From Gymnopus androsaceus JB14 (Eukaryota; Basidiomycota; Agaricomycetes; Agaricales; Omphalotaceae), in contig ML769514.1 in assembly GCA_009733575.1 (NCBI GenBank), positions 1-64,000 on the forward strand: 64,000 nucleotides of DNA. Reading direction: 5' to 3'. Below are positions 1 through 11,290 of this stretch, in pieces. The notes under the pieces are model-generated. The model saw only the letters and a list, made by a program, of their open reading frames with translations. It made no database searches and was not told where the DNA came from. The position numbers and the translations under genes were made by a program. Numbering within the stretch: the stretch's first letter is position 1; the number at the start of each line of letters is the position of its first letter.

Positions 1-805
1 GTTGCCTAATCTGAAGCAGTGCACTGGCAGATCCAAGCTGTAATGTATCACTATGGTACTCTCACTCAAAATGATACAGTACCATGAATGAACTTGAAAT
101 ACAAACAGGATGTAAGGCTCAGTACCCAATGCCATCTAGTACCACAATAGTGGTGACAAAATGTGAATAGGCAGTGGTAATTGTCACTTTTCAAAATTAA
201 GTAGGACATAAATATTTGAAAAAAAAGCAAATTCACACTTCAAAATGTGTGACAGGGTTGCTGAATAGCGCTCCAAGAGGGTTTTCTGTTAAGGGGGGTT
301 GTTGTCAAGCAAGGGGGTTGTCAAATAGAATGATCCCTGTCAGCCTCTTCACAGGTGTCATTGACTCCCGCCAACACTATATAAGAATCAATGCATTGTC
401 TTAAGCTCAAGTATAATTAAAACAGTCATTATGCTCTATCTGAGTCTCCTGGGTCTCAGCCTGAGATACTCAAGAAACATGTTTTTGAGCAGCATTGGTG
501 TGCATCTCAGATCTGCATTTTTGTTTCGTTCAGGTTCAGACTAAACTCTGAGCAATCTCAACGTGTATCTACAGCTTTCCTAGCTTTTGGTCTGAGTAAT
601 CACATGTAACGCCCCCGATCCTGATCAGCAGGACCTCAGCCTTTACTATTAAGTATCAGTATTAAATAGCATGGACTGGAAGAATACAATGACTATCTTT
701 TTGATACAGTATTTAGCCTAAGCTTTGTCAGTACTATACTAGTATTGCATTAGCAGTAACAACTTAATAAGTATAGGAGTTTGAGAGCATACAAAGACCC
801 AGGGC
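1..805. other. AT-rich sequence without a recognised gene
   Basis: No convincing coding exon was seen on either strand. The stretch is AT-rich and, towards its right side, full of CTAGT-type motifs like the core of the neighbouring element. A possible LTR-like start (TGTAACGCCCCC) lies at about 605 on the plus strand, but no matching LTR end or internal region could be followed. Confidence 0.35.
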
Positions 806-1465
806 TCACCTGTGTGTACCTGGACTGACCAGAAATACAGGTACCTGCATTTCAAAACCATATAAGATTATTATAAAGGTAACATTAATTATATTCTGTA
901 GTCTACTACATGTGTCAAGCACCATCACTTAGTCCTAGCATTACACTTACTAGTAGAAAACTAGTAATACTAGCTATTACCACTGGTATGCTGTACCTAA
1001 TGCTTAAGCTGTAACATAGTCTGGAGTAACTAGTACTAATGCAGGAATTGGTATCAATATATTATAAGCAGAGAAAACAGCCATTATACTAGTTAACTAT
1101 AGCTTACTAGCACTATTGTATTCAAAACATACCAATCTTAGACTATAGTACTAATATATACAGTCAATATTGACTAGTATTAAACAAATACTAGTGTTGA
1201 TAACTTCATCAGGTATGAATGTACTAATATCAGTCAAACTTTAATGAAATTACTCAATATTTACAGCACTTGAGGAGTAAAATTTTTATTGATGCCGGAT
1301 CCACAGGTACCTGCAGGTCATTAAAAATATCCCAAAGGATGACCTGTGACCTGTGCCGGATCCATGGGAAACAGGTACCGGGATCCACAGGTCAAATACC
1401 TGCGGGTATTCCCACGGGTATACCTGCAGGTACCTGTTCCGGATCCGGACTCGTGTCCATCATTA
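806..1465. repeat. GC-armed, AT-cored non-coding element interrupting a copia reverse transcriptase
   Basis: The right arm (about 1297-1460) is a cluster of GGTACCTGCAGGT- and ACCTGCGGGTAT-like words in both orientations. A weaker set (CAGGTACCTGCA) lies near 840-855, and the sequence between is AT-rich with many CTAGT motifs. The right edge falls exactly where the minus-strand reverse transcriptase frame stops being recognisable. The same architecture recurs at 62037-63085. No transposase is encoded. The left edge is uncertain because the missing part of the reverse transcriptase is not found further left. Confidence 0.5.
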
Positions 1466-2357
1466 AACGGAATACAGCTGTGGATGAAACATTGGGATAA
1501 CCAGGGATCTGAGAAACAAAGACCTCCTCTTTGAGTTCCGACTTCAAGAAGGCATGTTTGACATCCAAAGAGAAGAGTTCCCAGTCAGCGAAAGCGGTCC
1601 AAGCCAGGATTAAACGAATGGAAACTACACATGCCCCAGGCGCATAAACCTTCCCATAATTGTCTGGCCTCTGCGTGAATCCCATTACCACCAATCGAGC
1701 CTTATACCTCCCCAGCAATACATCAGGGTTGAGTTTCCGATCATAGACCCACTTCAACCGAATGGTATGTCTGCCCTTAGGCAGACTATCCAACCTTTCA
1801 AAGACACCGCAATCAAATAAACCCTTCAATTCCTCACCCTCCGCTTCCAACCAGAGATCCTTGTCTGACTGTAGCAGCAGCTCAGATCGACGCATAGCAG
1901 GTGGCTTCTTCAGGTCATAAACACAATTGTGTCGGGAAGGTCGGGATTTGGCAGAGGAAGTTGGGGGTAGTGGAGCATTGGCCAAGGCAGCAAAGAGAAA
2001 CTCATTGTCGGTATCATAGTCTACCAATGAGTTGTCAAGGATATCATTAGCTTCAACAAGAGCAGCAATATTTGCTTGCGCCATGGCGGAATGTTGGGGG
2101 AGGGGTCCATCATCATGTTCCTGCACTGTCTTCAGATGTTCATTGCGACACCGGATACCATCCTGCCATTCCTTACCACGTTCCATAAGTTTGATGGTTT
2201 GCTGGGGACGAGGTCCTTTCAGTGAACTGTTCTCTAGATTGGTACCAAGTTCCTGGATGGCTTTGGGACTTCCAAGGCAGCCAGATAGTGACTTGTTGAA
2301 AACAACCTGGTCACTGAAATGGTAGGAGCCATCGATATCGCGGACTCGCCAACCTAC
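1466..2357 (-). pseudogene. copia reverse transcriptase, N-terminal part (RVT_2), truncated
   Basis: The frame encodes the post-integrase linker and then the RVT_2 start. Recognisable blocks are LKWVYDRKLNPD, YKARLVVMGFTQ and LFSLDVKHAFL, the last carrying a catalytic aspartate of the first palm motif. The frame ends at VFRL where the GC-armed element begins, so the YVDD catalytic motif and RNase H are missing. Linker residues before 2186 read in the same frame as the upstream integrase, separated only by a TGA at about 2357 where a Trp codon is expected (TGG to TGA). Confidence 0.8.
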
Positions 2358-2936
2358 TCAGTTTTCCTCGTAACCCAGAACAATGCCTTCCACCATCTTG
2401 TCCCCAAACTTCCGATGTAACTCCTCCGGGATCTGGATCCAACATTGACACCCCCATACTCTGATATGGGACATGTCAGGCTTCCACTTATGGACCATCT
2501 TGTATGGAGTCATGTTTTTGGGGAGTGTTGATGTAGGAAGACAGAAACAGAGATAGATAGCAGTACAAACTGCATCATCCCAAAACTGCATCGGGAGACC
2601 CGCGTGAACCATCATTGTCATAGCGTCATTCTCAATAACTTGGACCCAATACTCAGCTTTTCCATTCTGCTGGTGGGAATAAGCTGCGGTCTTCTGCACT
2701 GAAATGCCCTTGCCATTGAACCACTTTTTTGCTTCATTGCCATGAAACTCCTTTGCACCATCTAAATGGACAGTGGAAGCCTTCTCATCAAACACAACCT
2801 CCCAGTTGTTAATAGTGCTTTGGATGATACCAAGGGCCTGATTCTTCTTTGAGAAGCAATCACCCGCAATGGCAGTAGTGTAATCATCAACAATGACATT
2901 GAAGTGGGAGTTGTGATGGTGAGACTGCATGGGCAT
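2358..2936 (-). pseudogene. copia integrase core domain
   Basis: About 190 residues match a retroviral-type integrase core. The DDE residues appear in VDDYT, then HLDGAKEF, then the glutamate of HQQNGKAE. A copia-typical tail follows with WDDAVCTAIY, TPYKMVHKWKPD and RVWGCQCW. The catalytic triad looks intact, but the frame is closed by a nonsense codon before reverse transcriptase. It also has to be joined to the GAG-pre-integrase block through a frame change near 2940-3020. Confidence 0.85.
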
Positions 2937-3640
2937 GGGCCCGCAAGTATCAATATGGATGAGTTCAAGAGGTCAAGTCGCGTGGTTTCCATGGCTGGGA
3001 TAGTGGAAGCGGGGGTGTTTACCTTTTCAGGCAAGAGTCGCAGAGTTTTCGCATCATGGTACCGTTCCATTGCTTGAGACCAATAGCATAGTCTCCCTGG
3101 AGCATTTCATTGGTCGTCTCTTGGCCAAGGTGACCAAAACACTTGTGGAACAGGTTGCCATTAGGGACACGGGGTGAGAATGTAGCCATGACTTGGGAGG
3201 CAGGGTCTGAGGAACCCTCAGCCTCATTTGTAATAAAGTTTCCTCGAAGCAGACGAAGATGGTGCCTTATATCTGCAATGATAAACTTGCGCTGTGTACC
3301 GGGAATGTAAATCTTAGCTGTATCAATGGACACATAGAGGGAATAATTCTTCTCCAAAAATGCACCCAAAGAAATGAGATTGACCAGCGCATCTGGTGTG
3401 TACAAGCAGTCAAACATCTCCAGCATAAGAAATTTGTTGGTTCCAGCAATGGGAGCGCAGCAGTAACAAGTCCCGGAAGCACGAGTGAGAAGCTTACCTG
3501 CATTAGCAGTTGTTACTTCCATAGCCCCACCCGGATCATAAGTAGAGAAAACCAATGATCTCATACTATATGATGGGTGCAAGCAGAGTCCAGTAGCGTA
3601 GGTGCGTCATGTAAAATAGAGGCAAATGCCACTGGATCAT
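2937..3640 (-). pseudogene. copia protease remnant and GAG-pre-integrase domain
   Basis: The upstream part reads DSACTH, equivalent to the copia aspartic protease active site DSGCTH, with Gly replaced by Ala. The following block (NLISLGAFLEKNY ... NLFHKCFGHLG ... LCDSCLKR) has the His-His and Cys-x2-Cys zinc-binding arrangement of GAG-pre-integrase. The best open stretch is 3019-3582. The altered active site and frame breaks argue against function. Confidence 0.75.
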
Positions 3641-4250
3641 CTACCTTAAGGCTGGATATGGAATGGGGTGAATGTCTGCAGACAGGGAAATGAACAACTT
3701 ATGGCGATGGGCAGGGTCCAGTTGAGAGGTAGTGTCATTAGTAACTGTGCAAGAAGGAATTACAGGTGACAAGACAGGAACAGCCTGTAAAGTACTAGTG
3801 TTGCTACCCAATGCAATCATCACGGTAGGCCGGTTACTCAAAGAAGTATTTGTAGTCGTACTCATATTGCAATTAGAATTTGTATTGGAGCCCGTGTTGC
3901 CAGATTTAGTGTTGCCTGCATTGTTATTGCAAGTGCCATTGTCATTAGAAACATTCCCGTTACCACCCCCATAACCACCATGTTTCCCTTGTCTGGTCAA
4001 ACTGCTTTGCTGCTGCTGGTTCTGGTTTGACAATCCAGACTGGTAATGAGCTGTGGGTCTGTAGGTTCAAGTAGTGCAGAGTAATCAACACTAAGCAATC
4101 AGAACACAGGGGGTTTGGCTATCAATTTAAGTAGCGAGGGTGCATTGTCAAAGGTTCCGCAAAGAAAAATACTTTATCTGTCTCTCAAAAGTGACTGGTG
4201 TTTCTTGAAGTGATGCTGGTAGCCGATTGAAGGATAGGATCTCCTTTTCT
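3641..4250 (-). pseudogene. Gag C-terminal region, Asn/Gly/Gln-rich
   Basis: The open frame 3641-4033 is rich in Asn, Gly, Ser and Gln (QNQQQQSS, GGYGGGNG), typical of the low-complexity stretch between copia Gag and protease. Just upstream, readable Gag-like words (RLPASLQETPV, FERQIKYFSL) continue with stops up to about 4250. No intact CCHC zinc knuckle could be found. Confidence 0.5.
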
Positions 4251-4504
4251 AATCAATCTATGCTGATTCGGGACAATGATAGGGGCAACAATATAACAAT
4301 GACAACAAAAAGAACCACCATCAATATGGCTTGGTTCAACAAAGTGATTCCCAACAGTAGGCCAAAACCACTCAGGACAACAGACAGTTTGTTTCCTGTA
4401 CACCTGAGCTCAGTTGCAACAGATGGTTGTTTCTTGGTGGTCACACTAGTCTCCTTGAAACTAAAACAACAATTTGACTTGGTTTAAGTCACGGTTTTCA
4501 CAGT

Positions 4505-4857
4505 TGTCAGGATTATAAGTCTCTAACGCTGGGCGCAATAAACAACTCTTTCTGTATCACACAAAGTATTACTTTGGTTCACAAGGGAGTGGTATCTTTC
4601 CTGTCTCAGCTGTAGCTACATCAACAAGGATTCACACTAGCAACAAATGAGGTCCAAAGGTAACTTGTTTTGCAAAGGAAATATAGCTAGGCTTTTATAC
4701 TACTCTCGGCCAGACACCGGTTAAATAATAAAGAACTTCGAGAATCTGGAGAAATGGTACAACTTGTTCAGAAAAGGAGAAATTATAATAAAATAGTCTG
4801 TATATGCATATATCTACAACCCTAATGTCCGTTTGTCTGCTTCTTATGGGTATTACA
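4505..4857 (-). repeat. possible solo LTR inside the copia element
   Basis: On the minus strand this 353-bp interval begins TGTAATACCC and ends CCTGACA. It contains a TATA-like TATAAAAGCC at about 4690-4700, as expected of an LTR promoter. No target duplication is visible (flanks ACAGT and CCCTA), and no partner LTR was found. It lies between two parts of Gag, so it would be an insertion. Confidence 0.35.
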
Positions 4858-5699
4858 CCCTATTTCTATCTGGGTTATGCACCTTTGGTCCTTTCCTGGG
4901 TGACATGTACTGCTATGTAGCTGACGCATGCCCAGCGCCATGCTTACTAATCCCATCATAGTTCTGTTTCTTGTCGTAACTTATTGTGTCCTCCTTTCCT
5001 TCCTTTGTATTATCATTCTCTGTCCTCGTAGCTTCCCAACCATATCCATATCTCTGTATCCCTGGAGTATATTCATGCGGGAAAACACCAACTAATGTAC
5101 AGTGTTATTCTCCTAGCTCGAATCTCTGTCTAGTACGTGTTGTTTCTTCCGTTTCTTGGCAGACATGTACACCTTCCAATCCTGGTACAGGTCACTTTGA
5201 GGGTTTACATATGCTCTCTTGGCTTCATCAATCCTTCTCTTCTTGTTTCATTCTTTTTGGCATACACTGTTTATCCATTGTTTGGTGCCAAACAATTATT
5301 AGCGCTTCCTTGGTATCAAGCTTTGAAGTACCCTTGGGCTATCATAACAATCTCGACATCAGCCCACTTGAATTGGTTCTGTCCCATTTCGCGAAGTCCA
5401 TATCCTTCCATAATCCCTGAGTTACTTGTCTTCAGAGTGTATCCTTTTGAACTCAAGTCTATGTGGGCAATGTGCCTATTTTACATGAGTGCTGGCGTTG
5501 ACATGCCAGTGAGACTCCGCTACTGGACTACAGATTCCTACAAACTACTTAGAGCTGATATCCAGTTCAATACCGTGGCTCCGTTGGTCCAAGTACTTCC
5601 ACACTTATTAGACTCATTACAGCTATCAGCTTGGGCTCACTATAGCTCTCTTATACCATCTCTAGAAGCGAACTTGTCAAGAATTGCATTTTCAAGGTC
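4858..5699. other. degenerate sequence between Gag fragments
   Basis: The plus strand is open for about 200 codons (5137-5745) but its product resembles nothing recognisable. The minus strand has a short coding-like stretch (about 5320-5450, with SNSGIMEGYGLREMGQNQ) and continues the adjacent Gag frame at its right end (TGNTLNFWGDLENAI). It is probably decayed element sequence; no separate gene is called. Confidence 0.4.
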
Positions 5700-7065
5700 T
5701 CCCCAAAAATTCAGCGTATTACCAGTTGCTGTTCATGTTGTGTAAGTTCATTTGATTCTATGCATCGATAAGTGTTTGTGCAAAGTTGTCGAACATAATG
5801 CAGGAGGGAATAGCAAGAGGATTTTTGAGCAGCTTTTGGCATTTGTTTGCAGCAAGGACATAGCAAAGACCAGTGGGGAAGTGTTGGATGAAGCGGTTGA
5901 GCATTGTTGCCCAGGGAATAGCGTAGCCAAAGCCACTGAGGGTGGTAAGTCCAGAAGACCAATCCGTTATAAACTTTAGTATATCACCATTGACAACATG
6001 TGTGTTCAAGATGTCCTCCTGCATAGACAGTGCAGCAGTAAGGTCAGGCGCCATTTGGCAACCATGACAGAGGTTTTTGTACATCATGCATGCAGTGCGT
6101 CTGCACCCTTGTGTATCAATCACTGGACCCAGCAAACCCCGGACATCATTGTGAAGGCATGCAGCTATCACCAACAATGCCCAAGCATCATTCCTATCCC
6201 AGATACATCTAGCCTCAAGGTCTGCCAATGTAGGGAGGATTGAGCAGTTCTGGACAATATACTGGGGTATTCCATTCCGTACGGGCCACACCTGGAGCAG
6301 GTTCACTACAGATATGACTGATGACACCAGCATTGGCCATGGCCTGTGTGAATCCCTCGTTCCAGTGATGATAGTTGGCATGACCTTTGAGGGCATCCTT
6401 CTCACTGATAGCAGTCATAAAAGCCGTCAAGATGGAGCTATATTTGACTTTGACCCAAAGGTCATCAGGTTTCGTATCTGGTGCCGGCGGAGGGAATGGA
6501 TAGGGACAAGATTTGTATGGATGGAATGGAGCGTAATTGGAATAATATGGATGGGCAAAATGTTGCTGCGGTGGTAAGTCCGTATTGGGAGGACCATACA
6601 ATGCAGGTTGCACAACTCCAAATGAGTGCGTATTCGTGACATCAACTGGGTGCACAGGTGCAACACCTGGTGGATATGCAGTATTAGATTGGAATCCATA
6701 CTCAGGGTGTGCTGGGAGCATTCATTTGAAAGGTTGGTGCGTCAAGGCCGACCTGGGAACCTGGATGGGGAGAGTGTCACCTTCTTCAATTGCCAAAAGA
6801 TTGCTAGGATTGAAGAATAATACAGGGCAGGGTTGCTTGAGGACAGTACCAGGGTTCAGAGCACTGATAGGGCATTGAGCAGAAGTAGAAGGAGGGTGAA
6901 TTGGCGCCAGAGGCACAGAGGTGCAATGTGGCGGTATGTAATTCTTATGATAAGGGAAATGCTGGTATGGAGATGGGTCATTGTCAGTGGAATTAATGTA
7001 GTAAGAACTGTGTTGCGTAATGGAGCCAACATCTGCAAAAGTACCCTATTGCCTAGGGGTTTCTA
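5700..7065 (-). pseudogene. copia Gag, broken by one stop and one frameshift
   Basis: A Pro/Tyr/His-rich N-terminal region (7065-6440) is followed by a Gag core: LKGHANYHHWNEGF, ADLEARCIWDRNDAW, FITDWSSGL and LNRFIQHFPTGL. These fit the UBN2-like Gag fold of copia elements, in which a short helical domain binds RNA and assembles particles. A TGA at 6722-6724 interrupts the frame, and the frame shifts near 6230. The start of this Gag lies at 8496 beyond the insertion at 7045-8445. Confidence 0.7.
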
Positions 7066-8445
7066 AGTTAGCCTCAGGTACCCTCAGGAAAACTGGGACA
7101 CCCAGGGAGCCCAGGCTCCCTAGGCTCACTGAGAATCCCAAGGGACACCCCCCAATTCCTAGGGTAACTGAGGATAAAGAAGTATTCTCCAGGATATCTC
7201 TGGATGTCCCTGGATGTTCCTGGATGTTCCTGGGGGAGCCCTAGGGAGCCCTGAGGTGTCCCTGGGGATCCCTGAGGTGTCTCTGAATATCCCTGGAAAT
7301 CTATTGAAGTAATATTTTATAAAAAGATACTTTCTTACCATCTAGTCTTTCTTATACTCATACTTATCTTATTTGGTTATTTAATCATTACTGTATTCCC
7401 AGATCTTAGAGGCTCTTAGTTGCACTTATTTATTGGTATTCACTCATTATTTTAATTTTTCAATTTAAGTTCACATTGCTCACTTATATCTTGCTTGCTT
7501 GCTTAACTCATGAAATTCAAAGATATTCACTGTTTGTAAATGACACCTCACAGGTTTGAACCCTCAGCCTCACGATTAACTGTATTATGTAAGCTAAAGT
7601 GCGGAGTGTTCAAAACCACTAGACTATCAAGGCATGATAAATAGTAGAAGCTTTATGCACTATATACCCCAACTCTACAGGAATAACTTAGCATATTTTA
7701 CAGTCTAGACTCAAAGGGTATATAGTCACATGATCAAAATGCATATTTATGTGCCATCAGGTCCCAAAAATCACGAAAAAATCATAAAAAATACTGAAAA
7801 TATTTAACTCAGTGTATTTCAGCCCAGAAGCACAAGCAACTGATTTAATCTCACAAAATCACACAAATATTTTTAATACATCTATTTCAAACATGGTCAT
7901 CTCAATTTGAGAGCATAATAGTACCTTGATAATCCCATTTCAATACAAATAATTCAGGAATAGCCTGAGGTGTCCCTGGGTCCCTGGGGCTCCCCTGGAT
8001 CTCTGTGCTTCCCTGGATTATCTCTAAGCTTGCTTGGACTGTCCCTAGGCATCCCAAAAGTATCTCTGGGCTTCCTTGGAGTATCTCTGAGCTTTCCTGG
8101 AATATCACTGGGCTTCCCTGGAGTATCTCTGAGCTTCCCTGGAGTATCTCTGAGCTTCCCTGGAGTATCTCTGGGCTTCCCTGGAGTATCTCTGGGCTTT
8201 CCTGAAATATCCCTGGGCTTCCCTGGGCTATCACCAGGCCTTTTTCAAGTATCTCCAAAGTATTTCTGGGGTTCCCTGGCATACTCCTGAGCTCTCCTGG
8301 AGTAGCTAGGGTCTCCCAGGACTCCATAGGAAAATCTCCATATCCTAGGGATACTCAGGGGCCCAGGGCTATACAGAGTTTTTCTGGGATCATTGCAGAG
8401 ACATCTCAGGAATGTCCCAGGATGCTTCAGGGTACCCAATGATAT
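7045..8445. repeat. CCCTGG-armed, AT-cored non-coding element inserted in Gag
   Basis: The left arm (about 7045-7290) and right arm (about 7960-8445) are GC-rich and made of variants of CCCTGG and CCCAGG, with CCTAGGG words near both ends. The core (about 7290-7960) is AT-rich and non-coding. The interval separates the Gag start (MDPSHFNHNQPSGSRPK, ending near 8445) from the rest of Gag (from about 7065), which places its limits. It resembles the GC-armed elements at 806-1465 and 62037-63085 in design but not in arm sequence. Confidence 0.55.
8035..8235. repeat. 24-bp minisatellite in the right arm
   Basis: About eight imperfect tandem copies of a 24-bp unit close to CTTCCCTGGAGTATCTCTGA. 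Because 24 is divisible by three, all frames stay open, giving a spurious repeated peptide (SLSFPGVS). It lies within the CCCTGG-armed element. Confidence 0.85.
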
Positions 8446-8496
8446 CTTTGGGCGTGATCCCGATGGTTGATTGTGATTAAAATGAGATGGATCCAT
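8446..8496 (-). pseudogene. Gag translation start of the minus-strand copia element
   Basis: ATG at 8496 opens MDPSHFNHNQPSGSRPK before the frame is cut by the insertion. The ATG is directly preceded by a polypyrimidine tract and CCAG, so a leader intron may end there. It lies 160 nt downstream of the primer binding site, as expected for the first Gag codons. Confidence 0.55.
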
Positions 8497-8658
8497 CTGG
8501 AATTAAAAATAGTAAAGACAGTTGACGAGAAGATAAGCCAGTTTGTCTGCGCACGTGGAATTGGTACACAAAAAGGAGCAAGAAAGTTGAGCTGAGTGGT
8601 GGAATAAGGGCCAACTCCATTCTTCGACGATGATCTAGAAAAAAGCCCCGAAATTCTA

Positions 8659-8670
8659 AGGCCCATAACC
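8659..8670 (-). promoter_or_regulatory. reverse-transcription primer binding site (half initiator tRNA-Met)
   Basis: On the minus strand GGTTATGGGCCT immediately follows the LTR end. It matches the complement of the anticodon region of initiator tRNA-Met, the half-tRNA primer known from Drosophila copia and many fungal copia elements. The plus-strand element near 58.8 kb has the same GGTTATGGGCC word. Confidence 0.8.
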
Positions 8671-8990
8671 TGTTGGATGCCTAGATCTAAATCATAGATG
8701 AAAACACAAAGATCCTCAGATGATGAACGGAATCAACAGCTGATATATATATAAAGTACCTAAATCATAGATGAAAACACAAAGACTATTGTAGAGTTAG
8801 TATTTGGGTAGGTACGCAAGAACAAACAAGAAATACTCACTCCTCAGATGATGAACGGAATCAACAGCTGAAGAGTGAGTGTGGGAAACGGCGGTACATA
8901 TGGAGCCACCGGGTCACATGCCAGATAGGAGTAAGCCAAAAGAGGAAGCCAAAGAAAGGAATATATGTAGTGTTACGGTATAGTCCAACA
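8671..8990 (-). repeat. 5' LTR of the copia element
   Basis: The 320-bp LTR begins TGTTGGA and ends TCCAACA on the minus strand, a perfect short inverted terminus, and is followed directly by the primer binding site. It holds a TATATATAT stretch and internal direct repeats: AAATCATAGATGAAAACAC twice (about 8690 and 8764), and CAGATGATGAACGGAATCAA twice (about 8716 and 8846). The 3' LTR is not in the window. Confidence 0.85.
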
Positions 8991-9129
8991 CAAGCCACTG
9001 AAAAATCAAAATTTTGCCTGGGGGTTTGCTTCTGTATGTCATAGATAAGATAACAAATGGGAAGATCTGTGACATTACCCCATCTTCAGGATTCACCTCT
9101 GTTGAGAAGGCCAAATTTCATGGTATGTG

Positions 9130-11290
9130 CTTCTAAATTCTGTTTTTCATACTCTTTGATGTTACCTAGTGCATTCTTCAGATTCCCTTTGGGCTCCCAA
9201 GTGACTCACTTAATGCCAATCCAAGCAATTTGTTCGAAGCTACCGACTGAGTCCAATGCTTCACTCACATGCTTAACCTTTCTGCAAAGGCTCTGCTCAA
9301 GCCTTTTGGAGTTGAGAAGAAAAAGAAGGATGATTCTGATGGTGGCAATGTTCCTCCAAACAATGACGAGACTCTTAAAGCTGAGAATGCTATAATAATG
9401 ATGATGACAATGAACTTCCTGCTCTACTGGATGTTGATGATGATGACAACAATGATGATTTGGATATTGAGGATGAGTTTGAGGAGCGTGAATCTAGGAA
9501 GGCAGAGGTTCTTGAGAACACAAAGGATGTTTGAACAGTAACTTCCCGAGTACGCCATCTGTAAAGATTGAAAGTACAATGTTTAAAACTACTTATGCAG
9601 GTCCGCGGGCTATTATTTGCAGTTATACACTCAATGACTAAGGTTCTCCCTGTTTGGCATAGTGTCTGTAAAGCCCATAACATGAAGCCTCACCTTATCC
9701 CCAGAAATGTTGCTACTCAGTGAAACTTGACCTACAACATGCTACTCTTTGCAAAGGAGTATGCAAAAGTAATTAATGACATAACAGGTAACAAGGCATT
9801 GAACTTGCGGAACTATGAGCTGCTTGATCCTCAGTGGAAGATTGTCAATGACCTTGTGTTTGTGCTTGATGTGATGTTCAAGTTCAATTCTTCACTATAC
9901 CATTGCTGATGTCGGTATCTCATCCAGATCTTCAAGAAGGCTATGCTGAAATTTTCGAAAGATGCAAGTACAATATCTCATGGTATCGCCATGATGGATG
10001 CTATAGATGATTTCCTTTCCGGTTCTTTGAGACATCAACTGCATAATGCTGTCAAGGTTGCACTCAAACTTTGCCAATACACACAATTGGTATTATTCAC
10101 ACACAGATGAATCCAATGTATACTGTATTGCTATGGGTTTGCATATCCATCCAACATATGGTATTACTTTACTCATTCATTTTGCTTGTCCCTTTTTCTT
10201 TAGTTCTTCAACCACAATTCAAGCTCAACTACTTTCAAGAATGCAATCGGGATAAAGCATGGATTGATACAGCTGAAGAAATAGTCCGCAATGAATTTAA
10301 ACACTATCTTGACTCAGTTGAGGATCCACCTGAGCCTACCATGAGTGGAACTTGAATCCATTATGACAACTTCAATTGCTAATTTAATCATGTAGCCTGC
10401 TCCCAGTGCTTTATTTAAGCATGATGACAACGATTTCAATATCTTTGATCACATCTCCATGCCGCATGCTGCTGTTTCCCATAACGAGCTTGATGATTAT
10501 CTCTTAAGGGGTGTTCAACCCACTAAGTCCCAACATGACCTTGTTTTTGGGTCATAAGGGTTCATGAAGCCCCCCCCCCCCTCTTCCACTGCCTATATAT
10601 AGTGAAATTTTCCCAAACCTTGGAGGAGTTCCAACTTCAAATTTGTATTACATAACAATTTTTTCTCCTTTGCACCTTGAAACAACATTTTCGTAGGCAA
10701 TTAATACACAGCAGTTCATCTAAGTTCAATTCAACCTGTGCATTGACAATATTTTTCGAGGGAGGTGCTAAGTTGGTACTAAAATGCATCATATCCTATA
10801 GAATCCATGTTTTTCAGGGAGATTTGAGATGTTGAGTGCTTTAAATAGTTTTTATAGCCTTATTTCAGTAGTTGAATTAACCTAAAACGCCTCCCAGAGC
10901 CTCAATAGTATGAAAAAATTTTCGGCCATAAGGAATTCTCAGACCCCCCCCTAGGTCATGTCAGTGCTTATTGTTTTGAACACCCCTTGTTTTCTACTCA
11001 TTGCTCCAGAATATACTGATGATCCACTTAAATGATGGTGGGAAAAGCGGCGAAACTACCCAAAGCTTGCACAAATGCCTTTAGACTAGTTATCAATTCC
11101 CGGTCTGTTGTTCCTTGGCATATTTCAAGAGCCCTAACTGACAAGTCTAGACAAAGCATCATCCACAGCTGTTGAATGCATTTTCTCTCAAGGACGGCAT
11201 TTACTGAGCTTTACATGGAACCAACTCAATGGATACTCAATTCAGATGTGTATGTGCATGGGGAGTTGAAAATGACTTGATTAGAGATGA
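9130..11290 (+). pseudogene. hAT-family transposase, decayed
   Basis: Conserved hAT blocks follow each other on the plus strand: CFTHMLNLSAKALLKPF (about 9260), VWHSVCKAHNMKPHLIPRN, YNMLLFAKEYAK, YELLDPQWKIVNDL (about 9820), DAIDDFLSGSL, FQECNRDKAWIDTAEEIV (about 10240) and, after a MITE, DPLKWWWEKRRNYPKLAQ and the dimerisation block ASSTAVECIFSQGRHLL (about 11160-11210). The frame has several stops and shifts. At 9715 the RWNST motif reads Gln-stop-Asn-Leu, each change explained by a G:C to A:T transition. Acidic low-complexity codons around 9400-9480 are usual for fungal hAT proteins. The N-terminal BED finger was not found. Confidence 0.75.
10505..10989. mobile_element. MITE inside the hAT gene, CAAGGGGTG-type termini
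   Basis: The ends are inverted repeats: AAGGGGTGTTCAA at 10506 and TTGAACACCCCTT ending at 10988, with further inverted similarity (CATGACC) inside. It splits the hAT reading frame between two conserved blocks. The 8-nt flanks (TTATCTCT and TTTTCTAC) agree at five positions, compatible with a decayed 8-bp target duplication. It contains a C-homopolymer near 10570 and no coding sequence. Confidence 0.65.

Larger units (their letters stand above)
1466..8990 (-). mobile_element. Ty1/copia retrotransposon, interrupted and truncated at its 3' side
   Basis: Reading leftwards on the minus strand, the order is LTR (8671-8990), primer binding site (8659-8670), Gag start (8496), more Gag (about 7065-5700), Gag C-terminal region, protease, GAG-pre-integrase, integrase and the first part of a copia-type reverse transcriptase. 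This is the Ty1/copia gene order, with integrase before reverse transcriptase. The element is split by a CCCTGG-rich insertion (about 7045-8445), by unassigned sequence at about 4250-5700, and ends at a GC-armed element near 1465. In-frame stops and frameshifts occur throughout, so it is inactive. Confidence 0.8.

Noticed and set aside
4253..4444. Hydrophobic minus-strand frame as a small transmembrane protein
   Set aside because: Frame 63 codons long within decayed retroelement leader sequence, with no supporting context.
5137..5745. 202-codon plus-strand frame as a membrane protein
   Set aside because: It overlaps minus-strand Gag-like sequence and lacks any recognisable family; hydrophobicity alone is not enough.
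7970..8290. Open plus-strand frame with SLSFPGVS repeats as a secreted repeat protein
   Set aside because: The unit is 24 bp, so all frames stay open; the sequence is a minisatellite in a non-coding arm.
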